From positions 116,276 through 180,275 of the forward strand of contig JAGOSL010000003.1 in assembly GCA_018062345.1 (NCBI GenBank): a stretch of 64,000 nucleotides of DNA, given 5' to 3'. Both the position numbers and the translations under genes were made by a program. Under the pieces are notes generated by a model. It saw nothing but the letters and a program-made list of their open reading frames with translations. It was not told the origin of the DNA and made no database searches. Origin of the DNA: Pseudomonadota bacterium (lineage in GTDB: Bacteria; Pseudomonadota; Alphaproteobacteria; Paracaedibacterales; CAITNM01). Of this stretch, positions 16,900 to 25,164 are shown piece by piece. Numbering within the stretch: the first letter of the stretch is position 1; each line of letters starts with the position of its first letter.

Positions 16900-18060
16900 C
16901 TATATTTCAAGGGCAATAGCCGTTGCTTCCCCACCACCTATACAGGCAGCTGCAATACCACGCTTGAAATTTTTTTGACGCATAATATTTAATAGTGTCA
17001 CAACAATCCGGGCGCCACTAGCGCCAATCGGGTGCCCTAAAGCGCAAGCCCCGCCATGCATATTTACTTTTTCCCGCTCAATATTTAGGGCTTTCATCAC
17101 AGCCATTGGCACAACAGCAAATGCCTCATTAATTTCAAAAGCATCAACAGAATCAATCGACCAATTAAGTGATTTGCAAAGTTTTTCAATGGCTCCAATT
17201 GGGGCTGTTGTAAAAGTTTCTGGCGTTTGTGCAAACGATGTATACCCCACAATTTTAGCCAATGCATTATCAGTATTGGCAGATAAAACTAAGGCTGCGG
17301 CGCCATCAGCTAATGATGAACTGGTAGCTGCAGTCACTGTTCCATCTGTACCAAAAGCAGGTTTTAGAGCTGCGAATTTTTCTGGTTTAACACGCAAAAT
17401 TTGCTCGTCTTGATTGATGCAATTTTCACCTTTTTTATCAGTAAAAGTAATAGGAAAAATCTCAGTACTAAAAGCATTATTTTGCTGCGCCGCTAGTGCA
17501 TTTTCAAAAGTTTGGCGTGCAAAATTTTCTTGGTCCTGGCGGCTAAATCCATATTCTTGGGCGGTATTGTCAGCAAACACACCCATTGCGCAACGCCCAC
17601 CTTTAGCGTTTTTATGAAATGCATCCTCAAGGCCATCGTGCAGCATAATATCAATAAGATTTCCATGGCCAAACCTATAACCGAAACGTGCTTTTTCCAA
17701 TGCATATGGTGCATTCGTCATGCTTTCCATGCCTCCTGCTACTGCTGTTTTAATATGTCCTAAACGAAGGCTATCGCAAGCAAACATAACAGCGCGCATA
17801 CCAGAGCCGCATACCTTGTTAATTGTGGTTGTTGGAACATTCTCATCAAGACCTGCTTTAATAGATGCTTGACGCGCTGGCGCTTGGCCAAGACCTGCTT
17901 GCAGAACGCAGCCCATGAATACTTCATCAACGGTTTTGAGTTGTGCAGATTCAAGTGCTGCACGAATAGCGAAACTGCCAAGATCCGTTGCTGAATAAGA
18001 ACTTAGTTGCCCTTGAAATGCGCCTATAGCCGTGCGCGTAGCTGCATGAATTCCAATCAA
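16900..18060 (-). CDS. Acetyl-CoA C-acetyltransferase (thiolase)
   Basis: The 386-residue thiolase has acyl-accepting Cys 84 in INKVCGSGM, the EINEAFAVVP His/Asn region, GGACALGHPIGASGARI with the catalytic His, and the C-terminal AACIGGGEATAIA with the second Cys. It condenses two acetyl-CoA to acetoacetyl-CoA or the reverse. The start appears to be a TTG at 18060 giving MIGIHAATRTAIGAF, which aligns with the usual VIVGAARTAIG start; no in-frame ATG is placed better. The hydrolase follows directly. No phaB or phaC is adjacent, so whether it serves storage or degradation is open. Confidence 0.9.
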   Translation of the reverse strand: MIGIHAATRTAIGAFQGQLSSYSATDLGSFAIRAALESAQLKTVDEVFMGCVLQAGLGQAPARQASIKAGLDENVPTTTINKVCGSGMRAVMFACDSLRLGHIKTAVAGGMESMTNAPYALEKARFGYRFGHGNLIDIMLHDGLEDAFHKNAKGGRCAMGVFADNTAQEYGFSRQDQENFARQTFENALAAQQNNAFSTEIFPITFTDKKGENCINQDEQILRVKPEKFAALKPAFGTDGTVTAATSSSLADGAAALVLSANTDNALAKIVGYTSFAQTPETFTTAPIGAIEKLCKSLNWSIDSVDAFEINEAFAVVPMAVMKALNIEREKVNMHGGACALGHPIGASGARIVVTLLNIMRQKNFKRGIAAACIGGGEATAIALEI

Positions 18061-18378
18061 TTTATTATCCTTTTTATATTATCAAATGCGTCATCCTGGG
18101 CCTTCGCAGAAGGCATAAGAATCCAGTAAGTAATATCAATTTGCATGATCCACATCCATTTAATATATGTGATTCGTGCTTATGAGTATTTCGTAAAATG
18201 CCTTTTTGAGCAAGAGAGTTAAAAATAAGCACATCAATACAATAAATTCTTGCATGATGATGTTATAATTTATAACATTCAGCTGCTTAATGGCGCCGGG
18301 CAGGTATGGCATGGCTATGAAGAAGTTTCCTGCGTGCTGCACAAAAATCATGAAATTTCGCAGTTAGTATACGAAATT
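18061..18378. other. Intergenic region with palindromic element and a possible small ORF
   Basis: The region holds a palindromic element (18090-18142) and a plus-strand frame of about 46 codons (TTG 18250 to TAA 18390) reading NIQLLNGAGQVWHGYEEV and ending EISDL. The minus frame 18160-18351 is also open. Neither has a clear ribosome site. Confidence 0.35.
18090..18142. repeat. Palindromic element (GTCATCC...AATCCAG family)
   Basis: GTCATCCTGGGCCTTCGCAG then AAGGCATAAGAATCCAGTAAGTAATATCAAT. The internal GCCTTCGCAGAAGGC stem and the trailing AGTAATATC match the copy at 62458. Confidence 0.75.
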
Positions 18379-19602
18379 TCAGACCTTTAATTTCCCTTCC
18401 AAATTTTTTGCCTGTCTCATCAGCACCACGCAAAAAATGCTGCAAACTGTAATCATCAAAGCCAAGGGATAAAGGGTTGCAGCTTCAAACAAATCAATAA
18501 TAAAAATACAAATCGCACCCGCTAGCAATTCACTTGATCCAATCAATGCCGAAGCGCTTCCTGTATGTGCTTTTTCTTGATCTATTGCCAATGTTCCGGC
18601 ATTTCCAAAAACAAAAGCAAAACCAACACCAGCTGGGAAACGTAGCATAATCACGCTCCACGGAGTGGCCAGATCAAAAAATTGTGTCAAACACATTGCA
18701 ACTGCCGACAAGAAAAACAAGCTTAATCCTATAGTCACAAGTTTTTTCAAGCAGATACGATGCACTAAATATTGATTTAAAAATGTTCCAGAAATGTATG
18801 ATGCCATCAGTACACTCAAGTACCAACCAAACGAGGCAGTCTCTATCCCATAGTGTCCCTGAAATAAGGATGGCAAAAAAGCTAACTCAGACCAAAACCA
18901 ACCCAAACTAAGTATCTGCACGCCTGCGTAACTTAAAAATAAAGGGCGACTAAAAAGATACCTATATTTATTTGATAAGTTGGCAGAAAAACTTTTTTGC
19001 TTTTTATCAATAGCCAGCGTTTCTTGCCCATAAATGAACACAACCACAAGCAAAGCAAACGCTACAGCTGCCAGAACATAAAAAATACTTTCCCACCCAT
19101 ACATCGCGCCAATAACTCCACCGATGATTGGTGCAAAAGTTGGTGACAAAGCAATAATACTTTGCATACGCGAATACATTTCAGCGCCCTTTGCGCCTCC
19201 TTCATACAGGTCGCGCACAACGGCAACCCCTACAGAAAAAGCAACGCCACCGCCAAGCCCTTGAAAAAATCGCGCTAGCAGTAACTCTATAATATTGGTG
19301 GAAAAACCACAGGCAAAACTTGCTAGGGTAAACAAAGAAAGGCCAGCAAGAATCACAGGTCTGCGCCCAATACTATCTGACAAACTTCCATAATACAGGC
19401 CTGAAAGCGCAAGGCTTACCAGGTTCACACTGATGGTGGCTCCCACCCAACATTCTCGCACATCAAAAACTCGACCAATTTCTGGCAACACGGGAATGTA
19501 TAAGTCAGAGGCCATGTCAACAAGTGCAACCAAAGTAGCCATCAAACAAAACATTACAGAGCTTTTAACGGGCAACAATATGGTCTTAACAGTATGTCTC
19601 AA
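18379..19602 (-). CDS. Bcr/CflA-type MFS efflux transporter
   Basis: The 407-residue protein has twelve predicted transmembrane segments. It carries DMASDLYIPVLPEIGRVF at helix 1, the MFS loop motif GSLSDSIGRRPVIL between helices 2 and 3, and RFFQGLGGGVAFSVGVAVVRDL in helices 4-5, all typical of the drug:H+ antiporter Bcr/CflA group. Likely role is export of toxic compounds or metabolites. The longest frame starts at TTG 19602; an ATG at 19554 (MFCLMATLVAL) would put the first helix right at the start. Neither has a strong ribosome site. Confidence 0.85.
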   Translation of the reverse strand: MRHTVKTILLPVKSSVMFCLMATLVALVDMASDLYIPVLPEIGRVFDVRECWVGATISVNLVSLALSGLYYGSLSDSIGRRPVILAGLSLFTLASFACGFSTNIIELLLARFFQGLGGGVAFSVGVAVVRDLYEGGAKGAEMYSRMQSIIALSPTFAPIIGGVIGAMYGWESIFYVLAAVAFALLVVVFIYGQETLAIDKKQKSFSANLSNKYRYLFSRPLFLSYAGVQILSLGWFWSELAFLPSLFQGHYGIETASFGWYLSVLMASYISGTFLNQYLVHRICLKKLVTIGLSLFFLSAVAMCLTQFFDLATPWSVIMLRFPAGVGFAFVFGNAGTLAIDQEKAHTGSASALIGSSELLAGAICIFIIDLFEAATLYPLALMITVCSIFCVVLMRQAKNLEGKLKV

Positions 19603-19764
19603 AATAGCTTAATTAAAGGGTATGATGCTCATATGTATACTTAGTTTTAGGGTGTCACGCAATATGCATGTAAAAATATCAATATAGATATGATTTTTTA
19701 TAGTTACTATTATTAAAAATTTTGTTTTAGCATTTATATATGAATATATTATTTAGCTTTCTTT

Positions 19765-20673
19765 ATGCTTACTTTGCCATTTAGAGATATTTCATTAGCT
19801 ATAAGTGTAGCGGTGTGTTGGGCATTTAATCTTGTCGTTATTAAGTGGGCAATTCAAAGCGTTTCACCGCTAACGCTTGGATGTTTGCGCTTTATTTTTG
19901 TTGCTTTCCCTCTGATTTTTTTTCTGCCACGCCCGAAAATTCCATTGGGCAAGCTTATTATCATCGGGCTTCTTTTGGGTGTTGCGAAATTTGCTCTGTT
20001 ATTCAAAGCTCTTGAGCTTGGCCTTAGCATCGGAATGTGTGCGCTAACATTGCAAACTCAAGTTATTTTTACAGCGGTGTTTTCATATTTTATGTTTGGG
20101 TACCAATTATCAAAACGCGAATGGTGTGGAATATTTTTGGCTCTTTGTGGCGTTGCAATGCTTGCTGTTCAAACAGATAATGCTGCTTCATTAGCAGGCT
20201 TTACTTTAGTACTTTGCAGTGCTGTGTGCTGGGGGCTTTCTAATAACATTTCCAGAACTTTAAAGAATGTAGACATATTGCAGCTAACAGTATGGATGAG
20301 TTTAATTCCCCCGTTACCTTACTTTTTGTTATCGCAACTCTGGGAAGGCCCAAACACCTTTTTTGAATCTTTGCACGCAATTAGCTTAAGCGAGATACTA
20401 TCCCTTGGATATATTGTTATTGCTGCAACTTTATTCGGATTAACCGGTTGGACATGGCTGATGCGACAGCATAACCCTGCGAAAGTTTCAATTTATGGTC
20501 TACTTATTCCTGTGTTCTCGGTATTTTTTGGATGGTTGTGTTTTGATGAAAACTTAAGCCCAATATCGGTGGCTGCATGCAGCATTGTGTTTTCAGGGCT
20601 TGTGATTAACCAGTGGCCAAAGAACGCAGCTCCGCGTGATGATTTAGCGCTTGCTATGCAAGAAGTGGCATAA
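19765..20673 (+). CDS. EamA/DMT-family membrane exporter
   Basis: The 302-residue protein has ten predicted helices arranged as two EamA repeats: WAFNLVVIKWAIQSVSPLTLGCLRF at the start of the first and WGLSNNISRTLKNVDILQLTVWMS at the start of the second. The family mostly exports amino acids and other small metabolites; the sequence resembles YdcO/EamA O-acetylserine-cysteine exporters, but the substrate is not certain. ATG start, single gene, AT-rich region upstream. Confidence 0.82.
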   Translation: MLTLPFRDISLAISVAVCWAFNLVVIKWAIQSVSPLTLGCLRFIFVAFPLIFFLPRPKIPLGKLIIIGLLLGVAKFALLFKALELGLSIGMCALTLQTQVIFTAVFSYFMFGYQLSKREWCGIFLALCGVAMLAVQTDNAASLAGFTLVLCSAVCWGLSNNISRTLKNVDILQLTVWMSLIPPLPYFLLSQLWEGPNTFFESLHAISLSEILSLGYIVIAATLFGLTGWTWLMRQHNPAKVSIYGLLIPVFSVFFGWLCFDENLSPISVAACSIVFSGLVINQWPKNAAPRDDLALAMQEVA

Positions 20674-20785
20674 TCTAGAACGTTCAGTTTTTCTTACCAT
20701 TCGCGTGATGGCAAAAAATAAAAATCTTAGAAGTTTATTAATTTCTAATTGGTACCTTTATATAATAAATTAAAAAAGAGCTTTT

Positions 20786-21442
20786 GTGCTTAAAAAATTA
20801 TTATTCGTGCTGGTATTGATATACGCAAGAATTCTCAATAGCTCTACTATTATTACTGATGTTGATGGTGAGCTAGACCGCAATAAAACCCGGTCTCTAG
20901 AAATATTATATCGCACCCCTGAGATCAATTTAGGCGATACTATTGGGCACTTATTTTTAGAAATGACTGTCACTCAGCAGCATTACCATTCCAAATTCGC
21001 TGTGGTGAATCCTGATGAAATTGGGGCTTTTTTTCAAAACTGCCATATTAACAATAGCATAATTTCAAGCTTTGCAGAACTTAATCTAAATCCTCTTTAT
21101 TACGAATACGTTTTTGTGGGCGAGAGTGTAAGTCAAGATATCTTCACAGATAATGGTTGGCAAATAAGGTATGGTTATGTTGCCGTCATAAATGATATGC
21201 CGCTTACTATAAAAATATCTCCTAAAGCCTCATATATGGAAACTGTGCGTCATAGTAAAACTCTTGCTCAAACGCAAAGATATGTATTGAAAAATGCTTT
21301 TGCTCAACTAATACAATCGGTCCGCACCATTTCTGCAGCGGAAAAAAGAGAGCAAGCTAAAGAGTTTTTATCTCATGTAAAAACACTAACAAAAAAGGCA
21401 TTACACGAATTAAAAGAAATGTCTATTAATTGGAAAGATTAG
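20786..21442 (+). CDS. Secreted protein of unknown function
   Basis: The 218-residue protein starts at GTG 20786 with AAGAG upstream and the signal peptide MLKKLLFVLVLIYARILNSS. The middle is mixed alpha/beta with one LTIKISPKASY block, and the last 60 residues form a Lys/Glu-rich helix. No domain is recognised. It stands alone between EamA and the ankyrin gene. Confidence 0.6.
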   Translation: MLKKLLFVLVLIYARILNSSTIITDVDGELDRNKTRSLEILYRTPEINLGDTIGHLFLEMTVTQQHYHSKFAVVNPDEIGAFFQNCHINNSIISSFAELNLNPLYYEYVFVGESVSQDIFTDNGWQIRYGYVAVINDMPLTIKISPKASYMETVRHSKTLAQTQRYVLKNAFAQLIQSVRTISAAEKREQAKEFLSHVKTLTKKALHELKEMSINWKD

Positions 21443-21600
21443 GCATTTTGCTCACTATATATGCTCATGCCCTTCTTGCTTAAGTTTTATTCTACATAAA
21501 CTCACACATCTTCCTTGTTAAATTTTCACCGGGCGGTTATATCTAAAACATCTTGATTGGCAGACTTCGCAATAAGCTAAGAAATTTACATAGGTGCAAA

Positions 21601-22641
21601 ATGAAGCTAAATATTTTAAAAATCCTAACAGTAGTGACTATATTAACTAGCGTATATGCTGCAGATATACCTATAGAAGCTGACTATGCCAAACAATACA
21701 AATTAAATACAGCTTTGCAAACAGCTGTTAAAAATGGAGATGTTGAAGAAGCAAAAAAAATGCTTATTGAAGGCGCAGATATAAATTTCCAGAGCGGTTA
21801 TCATTCTATGCTCCACCTAGCTGTGTGGTCGTCTCAGCAAGGAACAGAAATGTTTGATTTAATATTAAATGGAATTCCATGCCAATCTATTGCTGGCATT
21901 CGTGACCCAAATAACACAGATAGAGATGATGCCGCACCAGCTTTTTATCATGCTGTTGGAAAAGTAGATGTTGTGAGGTGTTTTCTTGAATATAGTATCG
22001 CTCATCCAGGGTGTTTAGACTTAAATAAAGGCGATTGTCTTGGCTATACGCCTTTTAATAATGCGTGTGAAATGGGCGCCGCTGATACGATGCGCTTATT
22101 CTTTGATTTTGATGAGCAGCACCCAGGAATTTTAAATATCGCCGCAAAATCAACAGCTTTTGGGCGAACAGTTTTATATGCCTGCTGCACAACAAGTAGG
22201 TTTCAGTACGCAAATAAAGCGCAGTGCGTTCTTGCAACTTTTGTTCTATTACGTGATTGGATTACCAAACACCCAGGGCGCATTGATGTGAATGCAAAAT
22301 CTCATGATTATAGATCACCAGAAAAGGAATTGGATTCGGCTTTTTGTGCCGCCGTTAGAACAGCTATCGGTAAGGAATCAGATATATATCTTCCAATTGT
22401 TAATGAGCTGCTCGACTGGAATAGAGCATCATCCCTATTTAACCAAGATGATATTACATCAGGGTATTTGCTGGCGATCAATGCGCAGCATGATGCCGTT
22501 GTTGATTTGTTTATCCGCTATGGCAATTTTATCAATCAAGAAAGTTTAAATGATATGCAAAGTACTTATTATCAGAGCCGACTTGGTTTAGTAGATAATA
22601 TTTCTCACTCGGGGGGATATCCGGCCGGTTTAAGTGCTTAG
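21601..22641 (+). CDS. Secreted ankyrin-repeat protein
   Basis: The protein is about 346 residues from ATG 21601 (AGGTG upstream; the open frame begins earlier at a TTG, 21553). Signal peptide MKLNILKILTVVTILTSVYA. Ankyrin-like repeats follow: LQTAVKNGDVEEAKKMLIEGADIN, then HSMLHLAVWSSQQGTEMFDLI, FYHAVGKVDVVRCFLEY and YTPFNNACEMGAADTMRLFF. Ankyrin proteins of intracellular bacteria commonly bind host proteins. Its last codons run into a diverged copy of the engB 3' end on the other strand. Confidence 0.78.
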   Translation: MKLNILKILTVVTILTSVYAADIPIEADYAKQYKLNTALQTAVKNGDVEEAKKMLIEGADINFQSGYHSMLHLAVWSSQQGTEMFDLILNGIPCQSIAGIRDPNNTDRDDAAPAFYHAVGKVDVVRCFLEYSIAHPGCLDLNKGDCLGYTPFNNACEMGAADTMRLFFDFDEQHPGILNIAAKSTAFGRTVLYACCTTSRFQYANKAQCVLATFVLLRDWITKHPGRIDVNAKSHDYRSPEKELDSAFCAAVRTAIGKESDIYLPIVNELLDWNRASSLFNQDDITSGYLLAINAQHDAVVDLFIRYGNFINQESLNDMQSTYYQSRLGLVDNISHSGGYPAGLSA

Positions 22642-22679
22642 CACTTAAGCCCAGCTGCACACAGTTGCAGCTTAAAAAT
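22638..22679 (-). repeat. Oldest displaced copy of the engB 3' end
   Basis: Read on the minus strand, codons ATT TTT AAG CTG CAA CTG TGT GCA GCT GGG CTT encode IFKLQLCAAGL and run to a TAA. The true engB ends IFELQLEVAGL. Nucleotide similarity is moderate, with most differences at third positions. It lies beyond the RelBE module, in the same orientation as engB. Confidence 0.6.
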
Positions 22680-22715
22680 CTCCCAAATGTATTGAAAATA
22701 CCTTTTAGAAGTCTT

Positions 22716-22743
22716 TTAATCGTGTTATCATTAGCACGATTAA
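22716..22743. promoter_or_regulatory. Operator-like inverted repeat of the relBE pair
   Basis: Perfect 9-bp inverted repeat TTAATCGTG / CACGATTAA with a 10-base spacer. It ends where the AAGGAG ribosome site of the antitoxin begins. RelB-type antitoxins autoregulate through such sites (family knowledge). Confidence 0.6.
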
Positions 22744-22753
22744 GGAGATGTTT

Positions 22754-23002
22754 ATGACCCATCAAATTCACAGTCTTTATGCAGCTAGCATTTCAGATTT
22801 GAAAAAGAACCCAATGCTAACAATACAGGCAGGACATGGTGAACCGGTTGCTATTCTCAATCGCAATCAGCCAGTATTTTACTGTCTGCCAGCTCACTAT
22901 TATGAGAAAATCCTTGAACTCATTGATGATCATGACCTTGCCGAAACGATAAAGCAGCGCATGGGTGAAGAAGAGATAGAAGTTACGCTTGATGACCTAT
23001 AG
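22754..23002 (+). CDS. relB: RelB/StbD-type antitoxin
   Basis: The 82-residue protein MTHQIHSLYAASISDLKKNP has the YefM/RelB-like fold pattern: N-terminal DNA-binding part with HGEPVAILNRNQPVFYCLPAHYYEKIL, then an acidic C-terminal helix (MGEEEIEVTLDDL) expected to wrap the toxin. The upstream ATG at 22748 abuts the AAGGAG site with no spacer, so the ATG at 22754 (spacer six) is the start. The toxin gene overlaps its end. The pair lies between two displaced copies of the engB 3' end. Confidence 0.85.
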   Translation: MTHQIHSLYAASISDLKKNPMLTIQAGHGEPVAILNRNQPVFYCLPAHYYEKILELIDDHDLAETIKQRMGEEEIEVTLDDL

Positions 23003-23276
23003 TCTAACCTTTTTAAAATCCGCAAAAAGGGAATGGGACAAGTTGCCACCTTCAATCAAGCAACAGTTTAAAAACAAGCTAGCAAAATGCCTTGAAAATC
23101 CTCTGCGAGAAAAAGATAAGCTGTACGGAATGGATGACTGCTATAAAATCAAATTACGTGCCGCAGGGTATAGACTTGTCTACAAAGTTTATAAAGACCG
23201 TCTTGTAGTGCAAGTGGTTGCTGTTGGTAAGCGCGATAAATCTTTTGTTTATAAACAGGCAATGACGAGGATGTAG
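22992..23276 (+). CDS. relE: RelE mRNA-interferase toxin
   Basis: The 94-residue protein closely follows the classic RelE pattern: FLKSAKREWDKLPPSIKQQFKNKL, then the core GMDDCYKIKLRAAGYRLVYKV and VVAVGKRDKSFVYKQA. The family cleaves mRNA in the ribosomal A site. The catalytic-region Arg/Lys residues (LRAAGYR, GKRDK) are present, so it is probably active. The ATG at 22992 overlaps the antitoxin end by 11 bases, implying translational coupling. Confidence 0.9.
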   Translation: MTYSLTFLKSAKREWDKLPPSIKQQFKNKLAKCLENPLREKDKLYGMDDCYKIKLRAAGYRLVYKVYKDRLVVQVVAVGKRDKSFVYKQAMTRM

Positions 23277-23310
23277 CTCAATCTCAATACTATTCGTCTT
23301 CATGAAAAAC

Positions 23311-23343
23311 CATAGACCCCTCGACGAAAGTCAGGGTCCAGAT
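23311..23343. repeat. Degenerate palindromic element
   Basis: CATAGACCCCTCGACGAAAG then TCAGGGTCCAGAT keeps the GGTCCAG arm of the family. It adjoins the younger displaced engB 3' end. Confidence 0.45.
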
Positions 23344-23381
23344 CTACAGTCCAGCTACTTCTAGCTGCAGCTCAAAAATAC
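23344..23381 (-). repeat. Younger displaced copy of the engB 3' end
   Basis: On the minus strand it encodes IFELQLEVAGL-stop, exactly the C-terminus of the engB product at 24532. It has five nucleotide differences over about 36 bases, all synonymous (CTA/CTG, GTA/GTG, GCT/GCG, GGA/GGG, CTG/TTG). It lies 1188 bases downstream of the real engB end, beyond the deaminase-like gene. Confidence 0.82.
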
Positions 23382-23414
23382 TCTCGCAGGGACTAATCGA
23401 AATTGTACTTCGCA

Positions 23415-24434
23415 TCACGCAAAACTAAATCTCTCAGCATTTTTTCTATATCGCAATCCTTGATTATGTAAATGATGAATGCACCCATAAATTATATCTT
23501 GCTCTGTATCAAGGTTACGATGTTGTGACAGGGTATCATTTTCTTCAAAATCTTCTGGTTCATCTGGAATAAAATCATATCGGTCTTGCCCATAAATACC
23601 CCCATATTTTAATTGATAGTGGTTTTCATCATCATCCTCCACTTTATAGGTCGAAACTTTATATGGATAATGAGAGTGGTAAACAACAACAAAAGCATTG
23701 GACTTTTTCACACCTTTAAATTTTTGTTTTAGTTTGTCTCTAATAGCGTAGGAAATACTTGTTTGTCCTATTTGTTGCCTTTGCCTAAACTCTCGCAATC
23801 TCTTTAAGCAATAATCACACATATCAAATTGCCCAAAAAGCTCTAAGCCGCAGGCATAAATATCCTCATCTTCATGTCGTGATGTAAATGCACTGACAAC
23901 TTTATCAGCATTTTGTGTAAATAATGCTTCTATATCACCAATAAATTCTGGTTCTGAGTGGCCATTACTAGCCTCTGATTGCTTGTGATGATATTTATTC
24001 GGAAATTTTGTTAAGTCAGCTTCATGACTTGCCCAATCAATAGTTTTATGATTTGCATTCGTTGTGGCAATATCAGGGAATCCAAAACTTGTATTAAATA
24101 CTTTCGGTTGTATGTATTCATCGCTCATCCAAAATCCCTGAGCAAGCAAATGAATTCTGTTATCATAACTAGACAATTGATGAGTATCTTGAATTAATTG
24201 CGTCGTTGTGGCTCTGTGAAGATCTAAATTTTCTTCATTAGCGTACAGTTTTCCAGCATATTGTGCATGAACATCATTACTAAATACCCTAGTTAATCTA
24301 AGTTGATTGGGTTGACGTTGTGGTTCTTTCTCTGCCTCCTTTATCCCCTTTACCATGGATTCCATATTTTCCATGCCTAAGATTGTAGATAAAGAGCAAG
24401 ATAAAATCCCACATAGTATAAATACTTTCTTCAT
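23415..24434 (-). CDS. Secreted deaminase-fold protein (putative effector/toxin)
   Basis: The 339-residue protein has signal peptide MKKVFILCGILSCSLSTILG. It carries a zinc-dependent nucleic-acid/nucleotide deaminase pattern: H159-S-E161 in NGHSEPEFIGDIEALF, then a strand YACGLELFGQFDM leading to C206-x-x-C209 in MCDYCLKRLREF, then a strand NAFVVVYHSHYP. HSE plus CxxC is the metal and catalytic set of toxin-type and DYW-like deaminases (established family knowledge). No immunity gene is adjacent, consistent with export to a host rather than interbacterial warfare (inference). It sits alone between engB and the displaced engB 3' end. Confidence 0.6.
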   Translation of the reverse strand: MKKVFILCGILSCSLSTILGMENMESMVKGIKEAEKEPQRQPNQLRLTRVFSNDVHAQYAGKLYANEENLDLHRATTTQLIQDTHQLSSYDNRIHLLAQGFWMSDEYIQPKVFNTSFGFPDIATTNANHKTIDWASHEADLTKFPNKYHHKQSEASNGHSEPEFIGDIEALFTQNADKVVSAFTSRHEDEDIYACGLELFGQFDMCDYCLKRLREFRQRQQIGQTSISYAIRDKLKQKFKGVKKSNAFVVVYHSHYPYKVSTYKVEDDDENHYQLKYGGIYGQDRYDFIPDEPEDFEENDTLSQHRNLDTEQDIIYGCIHHLHNQGLRYRKNAERFSFA

Positions 24435-24531
24435 TTTATTCCTTAACGTTAATTTGATTACACATCGATAGCAGTAAAGATACGTGCCTTCAACGATATA
24501 AAAAGAGAATATTTTACGTATTTAGATTTTT

Positions 24532-25164
24532 CTACAACCCCGCCACTTCCAGCTGCAGCTCAAAAATTCCGTACTTGCGCTCGGTCGATGTTAGCAACAC
24601 GTCAGGGCGGGCTGCCGAATGATTCTTAAGCGTTTCTTCCATTTGCGCTTTTAACGTTGCATGCGCGGGCAGGGCGATCTTATCCGTTTTAGTTACCACT
24701 ACCTGATACACGCAACCTATTTCATCAAGGTAGCTCATCATTTCAATATCATTTTTCTTAAATCCGTGGCGCCCATCAATCAACAAAAAAAGTCGTTTCA
24801 GTTGATCGCGCTCACACAAATAAGTTGAAATCAAATTTTCCCATTCATGCTTCATTTTTAGTGGCACATTTGCAAATCCATATCCTGGCATATCCACCAG
24901 AATAAGCCGATCACCAAGGTTGAAAAAATTCAGTTGCTGGGTGCGCCCTGGAGTATTTGACGTTCGCGCGATTGTGCTGCCAATTAAAGCATTCAATAAG
25001 CTTGATTTTCCCACATTTGAACGTCCCCAGAATGCTACTTCCGCAAATGGATACTGAGGGATAGCCCCTGCATGAGGAGCCCCTGCCATAAAAGTGCAGG
25101 GGTTCTTAAACAAAGCTTTTGCAGCTTGGACTACTTGTGGGTCATGCGTTTGGTGATAAACCAC
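24532..25164 (-). CDS. engB: EngB/YsxC ribosome-biogenesis GTPase
   Basis: The 210-residue protein has G1 GRSNVGKS (47-54), the TPGRTQQLNFF switch I, G3 DMPGYG, G4 TKTDK and G5 TSTE motifs. This is the essential GTPase for late 50S assembly. It starts at GTG 25164 inside the yidC 3' end (34-base overlap), as the last gene of the rpmH operon. The C-terminus IFELQLEVAGL is repeated twice further downstream as displaced 3' ends. Confidence 0.95.
   Translation of the reverse strand: MVYHQTHDPQVVQAAKALFKNPCTFMAGAPHAGAIPQYPFAEVAFWGRSNVGKSSLLNALIGSTIARTSNTPGRTQQLNFFNLGDRLILVDMPGYGFANVPLKMKHEWENLISTYLCERDQLKRLFLLIDGRHGFKKNDIEMMSYLDEIGCVYQVVVTKTDKIALPAHATLKAQMEETLKNHSAARPDVLLTSTERKYGIFELQLEVAGL

Noticed and set aside
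18160..18351. Minus-strand 63-residue frame after the MFS gene
   Set aside because: No ribosome site, no neighbour support, and it overlaps the more protein-like plus frame; too weak to annotate.
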